This document shows, in pieces, positions 35,601 through 47,325 of a stretch of DNA of 64,000 nt. How positions within the stretch are numbered: position 1 is the first letter of the stretch; every line of letters begins with the position of its first letter. Source of the stretch: Bugula neritina (Eukaryota; Bryozoa; Gymnolaemata; Cheilostomatida; Bugulidae); assembly GCA_964035545.1 (NCBI GenBank), contig OZ037767.1:21368628-21432627 (forward strand), given 5' to 3'. A model generated the notes under the pieces. It was not told the origin of the DNA. It made no database searches and saw only the letters and a program-made list of their open reading frames with translations. The translations under genes were made by a program, and so were the position numbers.

Positions 35601-35950
35601 ATAGTCATACCGTAACGGTAATACTAATAGTAATACGATTACTATTAGATTTAGTATCACTGTTACTATTAGTATTACTATTACTATTAGTATTAGTATT
35701 ACTATTATTATTAGTATTACTAATTTAGATACATTTTGATTTTTATTTTATTTATGATTTGAATTATAAAAAATAATTAATAATTTAAAATATAACTTGA
35801 TATTATTATTAGTAATAGTAATACTAATAGTAATGCCTAATGCCCAATGGTATTGCTATAAATATAAGTATAAGTAATTTATTTTTAGTAGTAGTATAAG
35901 TATAACATAAAGTTGAACTGCATGACTATTAGTATAAGTATAGCTATATT
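32656..35950. repeat. Upstream of CSTF3: AT-rich then degenerate short-word repeats
   Basis: About 32656-33560 is plain AT-rich DNA and must hold the CSTF3 promoter, with no clear motif. From about 33570 to 35950 it turns into the mixed-word repeat (attagtattac, tatcactatgac, gagtatgagtat), strongest at 34110-34290 and 35440-35720, broken by more complex sequence at about 34310-35390. No exon seen. Confidence 0.6.
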
Positions 35951-36364
35951 AACCTGGATTATGCTTCTGCTGTTTGGGACCCCTATACTACAAAAGAAAT
36001 AAATTCCATCGAAGAGGTACAAACACGGGCAGTGAGAGCCATAGCTAACATCAAGGGTAGAAGAGGAGTGCGAGAAGCAAAAGAAAGACTGGAGCTGGCC
36101 GCCCTCGATGAAAGAAGAAGAACTCAACGGCTAAGACTCCTTATGAGGATACTCCAAAAGGAAGAATATCACCCAGCACTCTCTGCAGCGTATGACGAAC
36201 TAATAAATACCCCGGAAAGTTTTATCCAAACTAGAGCCCAAACACTAGGACAGCCAAGATCAGTCAGCACCAATAATAACTGCTATTATAACAGCTTCTT
36301 GCCACGAACAATCCGTGACCTTAAAGGGAACAATCTTTGCAAGACTAATTTACACACAGAATAA
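35951..36364 (+). pseudogene. 3' remnant of a non-LTR retrotransposon ORF
   Basis: An open frame of about 137 codons starts NLDYASAVWDPYTTKEI and continues with VQTRAVRAIANIKG and LAALDERRRTQRLRLL, then stops at 36362-36364. This is the conserved C-terminal segment after the RT in CR1/Jockey/RTE-type elements. The RT core is absent and the 5' side breaks directly into attagtataag repeats, as expected for a severe 5' truncation. It is unlike the EEP/RT element at 5801-8890. Confidence 0.8.
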
Positions 36365-37453
36365 TCTAAACATTGACAGGTTAACTTACCTGTACTAATA
36401 AACAATGTTGCAACACACACTGCAACCAATTTATGGACTATTGTATGCATTTTACTTTCTGACCAACCATAAACATATGAGGCATGCCGCTTCTGCTACC
36501 TTGTGGTCTAGCATGATCGTAATCTGGAGAAAAAAAAAAAATGGAGAAAAAAGTATAAATAACTATTAGTATGCATAATTTTATTAATTTTACTTAAAAT
36601 TATAAATAAATGATTATGATAGATACTAATACTAAGAGTAATAGTATTATATTTAGTTAAACTTGAAGTTAGTGTTATAATAATATCAAAGTTATATTAT
36701 AAATATAATAAATTGATAAAAATAATATGATTATCAATATCATATCGATATTCATTATGATTATGACTCATTATCATAAACATAATCATAATGCTAAACT
36801 AAAGCAGTAAACTATAACAGTAAAGTTAGGGTAATAAATAATAATAATTAATTATAATATAATTATTGGTTAAATGACAATTATAATTTCAAAAGTATGG
36901 TGAATCTGATGCGGATAGGTATTATAAATTTTAAGTTTTACTTACAGTTATAGTTATAAAATACAGATACCTACTACATATACTATAATATTGATACTAA
37001 TAATAATAGATATAATGACTATCACTAAGGCACAAGTGTGTAAGTCAGTATGAGGATAATTGTAACTGAAACTTGGTCACATTGTCAATTAGATCACCCT
37101 AGGTCAAGTATAACTAAAAGGCCTTGTAGTTGTACAATCATGAAGGATTATAACGAATCATGACTATAATCTTGTCATTTTCATTATCATGTTAGTAATT
37201 TTTATATTATTATTATAAGAATTAGCAATAAGCTGAAGAATGATAGTGACTTCAAACGGATAGTCAATAGTTGGTAATGATGTCATGGCCTAACCACTTA
37301 CAAATAAAAGATGGGCTGTATTAGCCAATTACTGTTTCAAATTAAGTAAAATATTTAGTGTCAATATGCTTTTGATGTTTTTCAGGCTCAGCTCGATTTA
37401 AGCACTAATCTTGAAAAAGTTTACTCTCAAAATGAGTGCACTACTAAATCGTG
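36365..37453. other. Region upstream of the cryptochrome gene
   Basis: AT-rich with more degenerate repeat to about 37060, an A10+ run at 36529-36541, then plain sequence. It should contain the cryptochrome promoter and 5' UTR; I see no E-box cluster or other clear clock element. Confidence 0.5.
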
Positions 37454-40400
37454 ATGTCAACACCTAAAAATGAAATAGCCATTCCGCATGAATTGTTGTT
37501 TGAGTCAAGTGATGAGGAGGTGTCAGGTGATGCCGGTACAGCTGTGCACTGGTTTCGTCGCTGTCTACGCTTTCATGACAATCCTGCCCTCTGTGAAGCT
37601 ATCCGCTCCACTGATAGCTTCAGATGTGTCTACATAATAGACCCCTCAAACTTCTCTACCAACTCATCTGTTGAGAGTAACAAGTGGAGGTAACACATAA
37701 TCCCAAAGTGCATCTTCCTGTTATCTATTCACCTCGTTTGTAATTACTTGAACTAAAACAGTTGACTTGACTTTTTTATAGTTGCAGGAGTAACTAATCA
37801 TACATTTGTTAGATGTGTTTGAATGCTAAAGTCCTTGTGTACTTTATAAAGCACTGTACTTATATTTATCTGAGCTGTTGCCTATTAACTGCTCGTTGTT
37901 GTAGATTCCTTATAGAGTCTCTACAAGACTTGGACCACACTCTAAAAAGACACAATTCCCGACTGTATATCATAGAGGGCCAGCCAACCTACATACTCCC
38001 TTTGTTATTCAAGGTACGTCATAAGTAAATGAGAGTTATAGCTGATATTTAGCCTCGTCAAACAATAGCTAAACTTATCAGCTTCCTGTTGAAACAATCC
38101 AAACTTTCACCGGGTTGTTGAATAAAAGATATTTTATTCAAAGCAGTTTTTTATCCCGAAAAACATACTTTAGCGCATATGTGAAGAGATGTGTTAGGGG
38201 ACATGTTGAGAGGATAAGTAAGGAGATGTGTTAAGGGGACAGCACACAAAGCTGATCAAAACTAATGAGTTTAGTGCTAAGGTCACCTAGCTGCCCATGA
38301 GCTGCCCCTGAGATGTGCATGGTGCTGACACGCATCAACTGTAAATGTAGGGTAATTATGTGTATGTGTGAAGAACCTGGATTGATAATTGAGGATAAGT
38401 AGTATGTTGAGATATAATTACATATGTAGATTTCTTGATGGCTTGTTTTATTTACATATGTCCTATAAACGAATACCTTACCTATATTTGTAATTTTCCA
38501 ACTCTCTTGATTTTGCTTGCTGACAGCACTGGAATGTCACGGTGCTGTCCCTTGAAGAAGATCCCTCTCCTTACGGCGCCAGGCGAGATGATGCCATATG
38601 CTCTCTTTGTCAGCAAAATGGAGTTCATGTCATCAAGCGATGCTCCAACACTCTCTATCCTATAGATAAGTGAGTAGTGGCAACACAAATGTCCATTTAT
38701 AGAAATATTGTAGAATGTGCCATGTGATTTGTATTGTGATATGACACGTCATGTCATGTGGTATGGCATGTCACATGATGTGTCGCACTCAATTTCTATT
38801 CTAGACTCGTCAACCTGTGCAAGGGTTTTAAACCAATCACCTTACAGAGATTTTACGGCGTCTTTGAAACTGCTGGCTTTCCAGAGTATTGCACTGAGGC
38901 TATCGAATTCAACAAGTTGAAAATATCAGCTGATCAATCAGATCATGAAATGAAGTATGGAATATCTACACTAGAACAGCATGGTGTGTATATACTCTAT
39001 ATCTGCACTAGAACAGCATGGTGTGTATATATACTCTATATCTGCACTAGAACAGCATGGTGTGTGTATATACTCTATATCTACACTAGAACAGCATGGT
39101 GTGTATATATACTCTATATCTACACTAGAACAGCATGATGTGTATATATACTCTATATCTACACTAGAACAGCATGATGTGTATATATACTCTATATCTA
39201 CACTAGAACAGTGTATTGTAGGGTTGACCAAGTTGATGGGGTTAAGTAGTGCGTTGTGGCCAGGGGGAGAGACAGAAGCTCTAAGAAGGTTACAGAGTCA
39301 CCTTGAGAGAAGGGTATGTTTACAGTTAGCCTATCATATCTACTGTATGCACATCATTGCATATTTCTCTTGGTATGTTATCAAGTTTTCCCAGGTGTTA
39401 ACAGTTTCAACTGTTTCTATATATGTTCTCGTCACTCCATTCATTGCCATGGTGGGTTGGACACTCGTCGGTAAGTCATTTCTCACTGTATTTATGCATA
39501 GGAATCTACCTCTACCTCGGCCAGGTTACATTTCTAGTGCCTGTACTTGAGAGCAGTTCAACTAGTCTATTGCTAATGATGGAAAACAAATTGTTAATCT
39601 CTTCTTTTATCATTTCTCGATCAATTGAACTTAGATTTTAGCTTTTGTTCTGTATGTTTATAGATGTGGGTGGCATCTTTTGAAGAGAGGCCAAGGCTAA
39701 CACCCGCGTCCCTCCTGCCATCTTCTAATACTCTAACGCCTTACCTTGACCTCGGGTGTCTTTCAGCACGACGACTTTATTACGAGATGAATAACCTTTA
39801 CAGAAGGGTCAGTATATTCACATTGTATTCACGCTTCTTTCTATCTCCATCTTCTGTTTTCCCTCACAATATCTCACCTCTTCAGTTGTCTCCATTTATC
39901 ATGTTTTCACTCCACCTTTTTGCTGCCAGCTAACTTTCTTCTATTTTCTCCCCACATTTTCTTCTTCTGTTTTATTTCATATAGACATAACCCTTGCTTC
40001 CTTATGTTACAGTTGAAGGGTGGCCAGAGCAGACCCCCCACTTCTCTTCATGGACAGTTAGTGATGAGAGAATACTTCTATGTCGCAGCGAATCTGAATG
40101 AGAACTTTGACAGAGTGAAAGGCAACAGCATGTGCATGCCTGTACCATGGAAGAGCGTAGACGAGTTGTCTATGGAAAGAGTCACCTCTGTATGTCTGTC
40201 TGCTTCGCTCAACTATAGACTATTTCCTGTTACAATACCGTGGCAACACTTTTAGTGCTCACTTTGGTATAATTTTGTGGGCCCTGTTTTAGGCAACCAC
40301 TGGTTTTCCATGGATTGACGCCATTTTGAAGCAGCTGGTGTCTGAGGGCTGGATCCACGGTATCTGTAAACATGCTCTTATCAGCTTCATCACTCATGGC

Positions 40401-41869
40401 CAGCTCTTCTACTCCTGGGAAGAGGCAGCCAATGTAGGTCACTGCGTCATCATAATTCTCCTCATATACTCTCTATATAGTCTGGAAGGAAATATAATAT
40501 GTATTATATTTGTTTTATATATGTAATATAGATGTATAATATATTATGTCTTATATATGTAATATAGATGTATAATATGTGTTATATTCGTATTATACTC
40601 TACTTACAGCTGCTGGAACGCTATAGTCTGGAGGGAGATATCTGTACAAACAATGGCATAGCCATGCTGCTTTCTGGCAGCTGCTACTCTCGAGCTCTAC
40701 CTAGTGTGGTTCACAGCCCGGTGCTTAGCGGCAAACATGGCAATCTGGGTGTTGAATTGATCAGGTAAGTCTTGTTACACTCGCACTCTAGCAGCTGAAT
40801 GGTAATAGACTATGCATCATGTAATATATAGTGATGGTGTATGCCAGAGCACATGTATCACATTCAGGTAATTGTCTATATGTTGAAGTTGCGTCACAGC
40901 CAGGTGATGGTGACTATATTTTTCTCTGCTATGTCTACTACATTCTCTTTGCCGCAGGAAATGCACTTGTTCGCACATATTGGAGTTTTGTTCTTGTAGG
41001 AGGTATATTCCTTCACTGAAGTCTTTCCCTGAAGAGTTTATATTTGAGCCGTGGCTGGCGCCGTATGACATTCAGCTAGCCACTGGTTGTGTGGTGGCCA
41101 AGGACTACCCTGCACCTATGATAATCCACCACCAGGCAGCCCTCTCGGCCAACATCTCCATGCTACACCAGTTCATCAGATCTGCTCAGGAGAGAAAAGG
41201 TAGGTCTGTACATCTACTTTAAATCTTCGTTACTGGCTCAAGTGCAAATAACAGACCTTTTTTTACTTCATCACAGGCTATAGTATATAGCGGATATAGT
41301 TTTTCAGTATATCTAGTATACACTGAGTATATCTAGTAGACAGTGAGTATACCTAGTATACAGTGAGTATATCTAGTGGACAGTGAGTATACCTAGTATA
41401 CAGTGAGTATATCTAGTATACAGTGAGTATATCTAGTGGACAGTGAGTATATCTAGTATACATTGAGTATATCTAGTGGACAGTATATCTAGTATACACT
41501 GAGTATATCTAGTAGACAGTGAGTATATCTAGTAGACAGTGAGTATATCTAGTGGACAGTATATCTAGTAGACAGTATATCTAGTAGAGGGTGAGTATAT
41601 CTAGTAGACAGTGAGTATATCTAGTAGACAGTGAGTATATCTAGTAGACAGTGAGTATATCTAGTAGACAGAGAGTAGATATAGTATACAGTGAGTATAT
41701 CTAGTATACAGTGAGTATATCTAGTATACAGTGAGTAGACAGAGAGTAGATATAGTTTCATGCCTCTTGTCTGTTTACAGTAACTAAGCGCCGGCAGAAA
41801 CAAGCCATTCGCCCCTGTCCTTACCTGATGCCCGCACCATCATCTGACACTAAGGAGCTGTTTGATTGA
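37454..41869 (+). CDS. CRY: Divergent animal cryptochrome-like protein
   Basis: Eleven exons: 37454-37689, 37905-38013, 38527-38669, 38805-38983, 39222-39313, 39664-39807, 40013-40189, 40293-40433, 40610-40764, 41000-41199, 41781-41869; 554 residues in one open frame. The photolyase-like N-domain starts [17 protein letters not shown]; later hallmarks are [47 protein letters not shown] and [11 protein letters not shown]. It belongs to the animal cryptochrome/6-4 photolyase group. Two Trp-triad positions are lost: WREF reads MREY, and GSWMW reads GIAML; the middle Trp (SWEE) is kept. The FAD-pocket Arg before HA reads Lys, while the Asp and Asn of the DxxxxNN region remain. There is no long C-terminal tail. 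A light-independent or altered-flavin role is an inference. Confidence 0.85.
38962..39212 (+). repeat. 39-bp tandem repeat forming cryptochrome intron 4, derived from the exon end
   Basis: Seven copies of the block that ends exon 4: ctacactagaacagcat followed by g/gtgtgtatat. Copy 1 is coding (encodes STLEQH). The next copies lie in the 238-bp intron 38984-39221. Most units are 39 bp (13 codons), so the copies stay open in one frame, but the first interval is 37 bp and would break the frame if unspliced. Confidence 0.9.
41300..41755 (+). repeat. 20-bp minisatellite in cryptochrome intron 10
   Basis: About 22 units of cagtgagtatatctagtaga with variants. Each has ca/gtgagtat, a donor-like sequence on the sense strand. 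The true donor of exon 10 (gtaggt) lies about 100 bp upstream. Confidence 0.9.
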
Positions 41870-42804
41870 GCTGAATGCAGTCCCCCGTCAGCAAAATTGA
41901 CTGCTGATTCATACTGACTCATCTAATAGATGTTCCGAAGTGCATATTCTATTACCTCTATAAACCAGTTTCTGTTATGATATTTCTATTCTATGTTTTC
42001 TTGTATTACTTCTACAGCATTTCTATAATGACATATCTACTAGTGACTAAAAGATTTGACTGGATATATATACCAGACTTGCTACATATGGCCTTACCTA
42101 TTTATTCATTAAATCAAAGTCTCTACACACATTATCTACATGTTATATAATGAATAGTCTGTAGGACACAACAGCATGACCCATGCATCTACCAGATCAA
42201 CCGTTTGGTAGGCTATGTCTAGATTAATCATTTTCCCAAAATTGCTGCTCTTTATTAATATTATAATAATATTGTCAAATTTTTGTTACAGTGTTGTACA
42301 GATTATTTTCTATTAAATCTTTATAATTCGTTATTTAAATTTTATAGCATTACATATTAATATTTGTTGATTCGTAATATAATCTTAAATATACAAACTT
42401 TTCGTACATGTTTTTTCAACTTCTACTCTTTCACTGATAACTATTTTATCTGCCATAAGTTAAGGTCTCGCAACATAAAGCAAAAGCTGTTTTCTATGAA
42501 AACCAGCTGTGGGAATAACTTGCCACACACTACATTGACAGTGGGATTCAAATCTAAGTGATCGGTTCTATATACCAATGACTTCATTGCCCAAGGTTTC
42601 ACATTGTAGATTTTGTTTTGAAATCTCACTATGATTCATGACAATATTTTATTAAAACAAAAGAACAAAACTGAAAGGTATCTAAGTGGATGAGCTCACT
42701 ACAGCACGTACTGTTTGCAATATTTGCTCAGCATGTTGCCTGCATGGAGATCACACCAAAATACCCCTATAAATATTATTTTGTCATATTTCATGTGGCT
42801 AGAC
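41870..42804. other. 3' flank of the cryptochrome gene
   Basis: Contains the cryptochrome 3' UTR and intergenic DNA up to the hAT MITE. No canonical AATAAA is evident close to the stop; attaaa at about 42109 is a candidate. No exon seen. Confidence 0.4.
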
Positions 42805-43145
42805 CAGGGGTGTTCAACCTTTTCAAACCGAGGGCCACAGAAATAAAATATTTCATGGTGAGGGCCACATTGTAAGCTTCAGCTTGTGCTGGGGGCCACA
42901 GCATCAGTATTTTTCAAACTACCTTATTCCAAAACTTTATGAATCATTACACAATTAAGTCTCAATAGTTACTGCCAGCTGCATTTTTTGTGTTATTTGT
43001 ATAAATAAGGCATTTAAAAGGTGGCTTTTCACTTTAATTCATGTAAACAGTGAAAAATTATTTTAGCTTTATGCCTTCGAGGGCCACATAAATGTAGGCT
43101 GGGGGCCACATCCGGCCCTAGGGCCGCCTGTTGGACAGCCCTGGG
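42805..43145 (+). mobile_element. hAT-type MITE, 341 bp, with 8-bp duplication
   Basis: Starts caggggtgttcaacc and ends with the inverted tip ttggacagccctg. Exact 8-bp flanks ggctagac lie at 42797-42804 and 43146-43153. Internal gagggccaca and gggggccaca motifs are typical of this group. It has no coding capacity and depends on a transposase elsewhere. Confidence 0.9.
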
Positions 43146-43802
43146 CTAGACCTTTTATTAACTGGTGATCAATATTATATCTGCCATAAGTCGACTTGCT
43201 AGTGACTTGCATTGAGTTGAACCTGTCTTGGTTGCTAAGATATGGCAGATCATTTGAACCAATGCTGCAAGCTGCACACCCAACAACAAATTAATAACAT
43301 GACAATTCCGGCAATGAAAAAATCCTATGGTCCTGTTATGAGACTTGTGCGTAAAGAGAGTTGAAAGGCACACAGGTAGTTGTTGGCTTGTAGCACTGGC
43401 CATATTGAAACTCTGGCTGCATGCTCCAATCTTATTTAAAATTGCTAATATGTGGTTAATGTCAGCAAAAACTTACCTCTGATTAATGTAGAGATTTATA
43501 TGGTTTTTTGAAAAAAGATTATAGCTCAGTTTAATTATAATTTTTTCATCTCTGTAACTCCACTAAACTCTTCAAAATCACATGAGCATGGTTAACGACT
43601 TCTTAAGGGTACTAGACTTTTGTCACATGTCCGGATTACTTCATTGATACTTAGGAGTTGTGTCTCCACAAGTATACATAAATCTTGCTTATACCATTAC
43701 CAAAAGCAGTCTCATAAAATAGTATATTTGTTGAAGTTTAGTTGTTTATATAGTCAAGTCCAAACTATGCAGTCGGAATTTTCATCCAGAAGATAAATAA
43801 TG

Positions 43803-44225
43803 TGGGTCATTTTACTTAATTTAGTACACACTAGAAATCTTCAGTTTTTGGCTATTTTTCACAATTTAGCTGGTAATGAACATGGTTTTTTGGCTAAAAC
43901 TAGTAAAACACCAATAATTACACCTAAATAATCAAAGTTCTTTTTAATTTTGCTTCGTTTCCCATGTTTTTCCCTAATTATTCAGCCAGTTTTGGTTACG
44001 GACCGTTATGTTTTTTTCGTAACGGTCGCACATATAGAATATTAAGTGCATATGACAATGACCTGTGCTTTAATGTTGGGGAATCCCCTCCCAGCCTCTT
44101 CTGTTATGCGTAGTTAAAACCAGCACATAAAAATACCATGTATGGTAAATTTCAATGGATTTTGAGCAAAATTTAATGTTATGTCATAATTTGCGGGCGT
44201 GTACTAAATGAAGTAAACTGACACA
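43803..44225. mobile_element. Candidate MITE with about 27-bp inverted ends
   Basis: tttacttaatttagtacac at 43811-43829 is inverted at 44199-44217 with one mismatch, and similarity extends about eight bases outward on each side. An internal hairpin (gaccgtta / taacggtc at about 44000-44027) lies inside. No clear target duplication was found. Confidence 0.5.
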
Positions 44226-47200
44226 TGTCATTTAGGTAGCTTTGGTACAAGTGGCTTATGAATAGTCTCTACTGTAAATTTTGGACCATCTTAGAAACAT
44301 TAATGAAATTTACATACACCTAACAAAAACACTATAGGAAATTCTCTTTCAAATTGTGAATTTACCAAGTCTGTGTTTTTGCTGAAGGCTTTATCAAAAA
44401 CTCTACTAGTTGTTCACCCTTTTAAAGTACTGCACCCACAGTGTGTATGAACTAGCATCAGCTTGTGTTATACTGGGCCACCAGGATTAAACTTTGTAAG
44501 CACTGCTGAATTTGCTATCACAAACCTACTTGTTTCAAAGATATCATACATTGTCCAGACTGCTGAAAATCAATGTTTCCTAACATTCAGTGTGTCAAGC
44601 AAAAATTCTACAAAATTAACTCAAATAATTAACCATTCCTAGAAATCTCATTACATTACTTCTATTCTTTGGTACTGGTGAGTCAACAACAGCATGTAAC
44701 TAGTCCCTTCTTGCTTTGGCAACAGTCAGAAATTATGCTGTTATATGACCAAGAAAAGTTACTTGTGGCTGACAAATTTAGTATTTTTTCTTGTACATTC
44801 AATTTGAAAATAATTTCGATGGCGCCTTTCTAACAACTTAATCATGCTTTGAATTTGTCTCCTCATGCACCAAAGTATTGTTAATATTATACACTTCAAC
44901 ACCTCCCCAGCCCTGTAAGTGTTCAACAATTGCTTTGTGGAAAACTTCACCATTAAAAATCAGGCCAAATCTTTATATATGTAAGTTATATAATGTACAC
45001 AGTGTAAGTTATATATACAGTGTAAGGTATATATACAGTGTAAGTTATATATACAGTGTAAGTTAAATATACAGTGTAAATTACATATGTAGTGGAAGTT
45101 ATATATATTATAGTCTAAGTTATATGTAATATAAGTTATGTATAGAGCTATGCATAGGTATATTCAGCACTTAGTTTATACAGCTAGCTGTGGGTTCTAC
45201 TTGGAATTTAAACACTTAATAAATAATTGAGAGGGGTAAGATTAGCTGAGACTCATTAGGAATAAGAGTCTAGAGTCTAGGGCTATTATCGTATATCATG
45301 TTCTAAGATGTACCATAGTATAATATCATGTTCTGAGATATACCATAGTATAATATCATGTTCTGAGATGTACCATAGTATATAATATCATGTTCTGAGA
45401 TATACCATAGTATATAATATCATGTTCTAAGATGTACCATAGTATAATATCATGTTCTAAAATATATCATATTATAATATCATGTTCTAAGATGTAGCAT
45501 ACAAGTGATAGGTGAAGAGTGTTGCTGCTATGTAGATATTTTTAGCTTCACTCTGCTGTTCTGCTAAAAATATTTTGCAGGGCTTTGAACACAATACTTT
45601 GCTCAGTACCTGCAGCTGCATCTCAACAAAACAACATCGATCAACATTTTCTTTTTGATGTTGATATTTACTCGACTAGGCCCCAAGTTAGCTACTGCAG
45701 TGTGACTGCCATGTGATATATAGAAGAGTTTTTGAGAAGCGTTCTTACTTAGCCTTCCATCAACTGCATCAGTTATGCATTATCATTGGTTATTTAGTAA
45801 AGGAACAATCAATGATTCAAATATAATATGTAATTCTCTATTTTGAAAATCTTGTGTTCAATAAAGAGGAACATGGAAACTGTTGACATGTTTCCATGGA
45901 TATAACACACAGATCTAGAGAGGAAGATGGAGAATAGGTAACTTGAGTGTTGACTTAGCATTCCTGAAGAGCTATTTATTATGGTATACTGTAGCACACA
46001 TATTGTAATATACCGTTATATTTATTATAACATATTATAGTATGACATATGATAATATGATATAATATAATATAGTATATAATATAACAATATAAAATGG
46101 CATATGACAATATGGCATAATACAACATGACACAGGATACATAATAATAATAATGCACAAAAGCAGTAAAGATAAATAGAAAAATAATCCAAAGTCCTGA
46201 AGAAAAAATAAGAGGAAACCAGCAGTTGTCACAAAACTTTTAAAGAAAATATACAAATATTTTGTGGAAACAAACAAAAGCAAAAATAACTTAAAAACAA
46301 AGAAAATATAATTGCAGTAGTAAACATAAATTACTTGAGAAATATTAACAGTAGTAGATAGTGATTAGTGAGATACTGACAGTAGTGAGTAGTAATATAC
46401 TAACAGCAGTAGATAGTGAATAGTGAAATACTAACAGCAGTAGATAGTGATTAGTGATATGCTAACAGCAGTAGATAGTGATTAGTGAAATACTAACAGT
46501 AGTAGATAGTGAATAGTGATATGCTAACAGCAGTAGATAGTGATTAGCAAATACTGATATAGTAGTTAATAGTGAGATGCTAACAGCAGTATATGGTGAT
46601 TATTGTGCTACTAACAGGGGTTGATAGTTAATAGTGTGTTGCTTGAACAAGTAATGTTTATATCTATCCCTGAATATCAAAATCTGGTGAAATTTCATCG
46701 ATTTGAAGCAGAAAAAATGAAATGACAGAAGATTAATAACAAAAGTCTGATACAGGTGCCTCCATATGTACAGGTACCTCTACATACAGGTACGTACAGG
46801 TATACGTTCACATAGAGGCACGTACACGTACCTTTATCAGACTCAATTACACTGTCGTATAAAATAATATAAAGTCATAATATAAAACAAAAAAGCCAAC
46901 TGAGAAATAAATATTCAGAAACAGTTGAATAACTGAAACATGACCCAAGGAAAAGCTACCATCACAGACTTATGCATATTATAAGAGAATTCAGTTTTAA
47001 AGTTCCCTCCACTACAAAATACATGATATAACTATTTATAGCTATTCTACTGCAGCAATCAGTGTTACTTACATTGCAAAGTGAATAGTGTTCAAGAACA
47101 GGAGTTGTCATCTCTACGTAAAAATTAAACTTCTTTATAAGCTACTGGCAGAGTGGGGGGGGGGTTTAAATGCCCATAAATTTAGAGAGCCATACAGTAT

Positions 47201-47325
47201 TGGGCTACAGGCTAGAGTTGGCCAGAACAAAAACTAGAAATTAAAACATCTAAGGCTAATAAACAACATAGCATAGCTTAGAATTCAACACAGCACTAGC
47301 GGACTAGCAAATCTAGCCAGTGTAA
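44226..47325. other. Intergenic, repeat-rich
   Basis: No gene supported. It holds an 18-bp array with agt/gtaagttata units (44985-45130), a 30-32-bp array (45293-45500, units with atcatgttctaagatgtacc), a 31-34-bp array (46340-46620, units with taacagcagtagatagtg), short tacaggtac repeats (46755-46830) and a G10 run at about 47156-47165. Confidence 0.6.
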
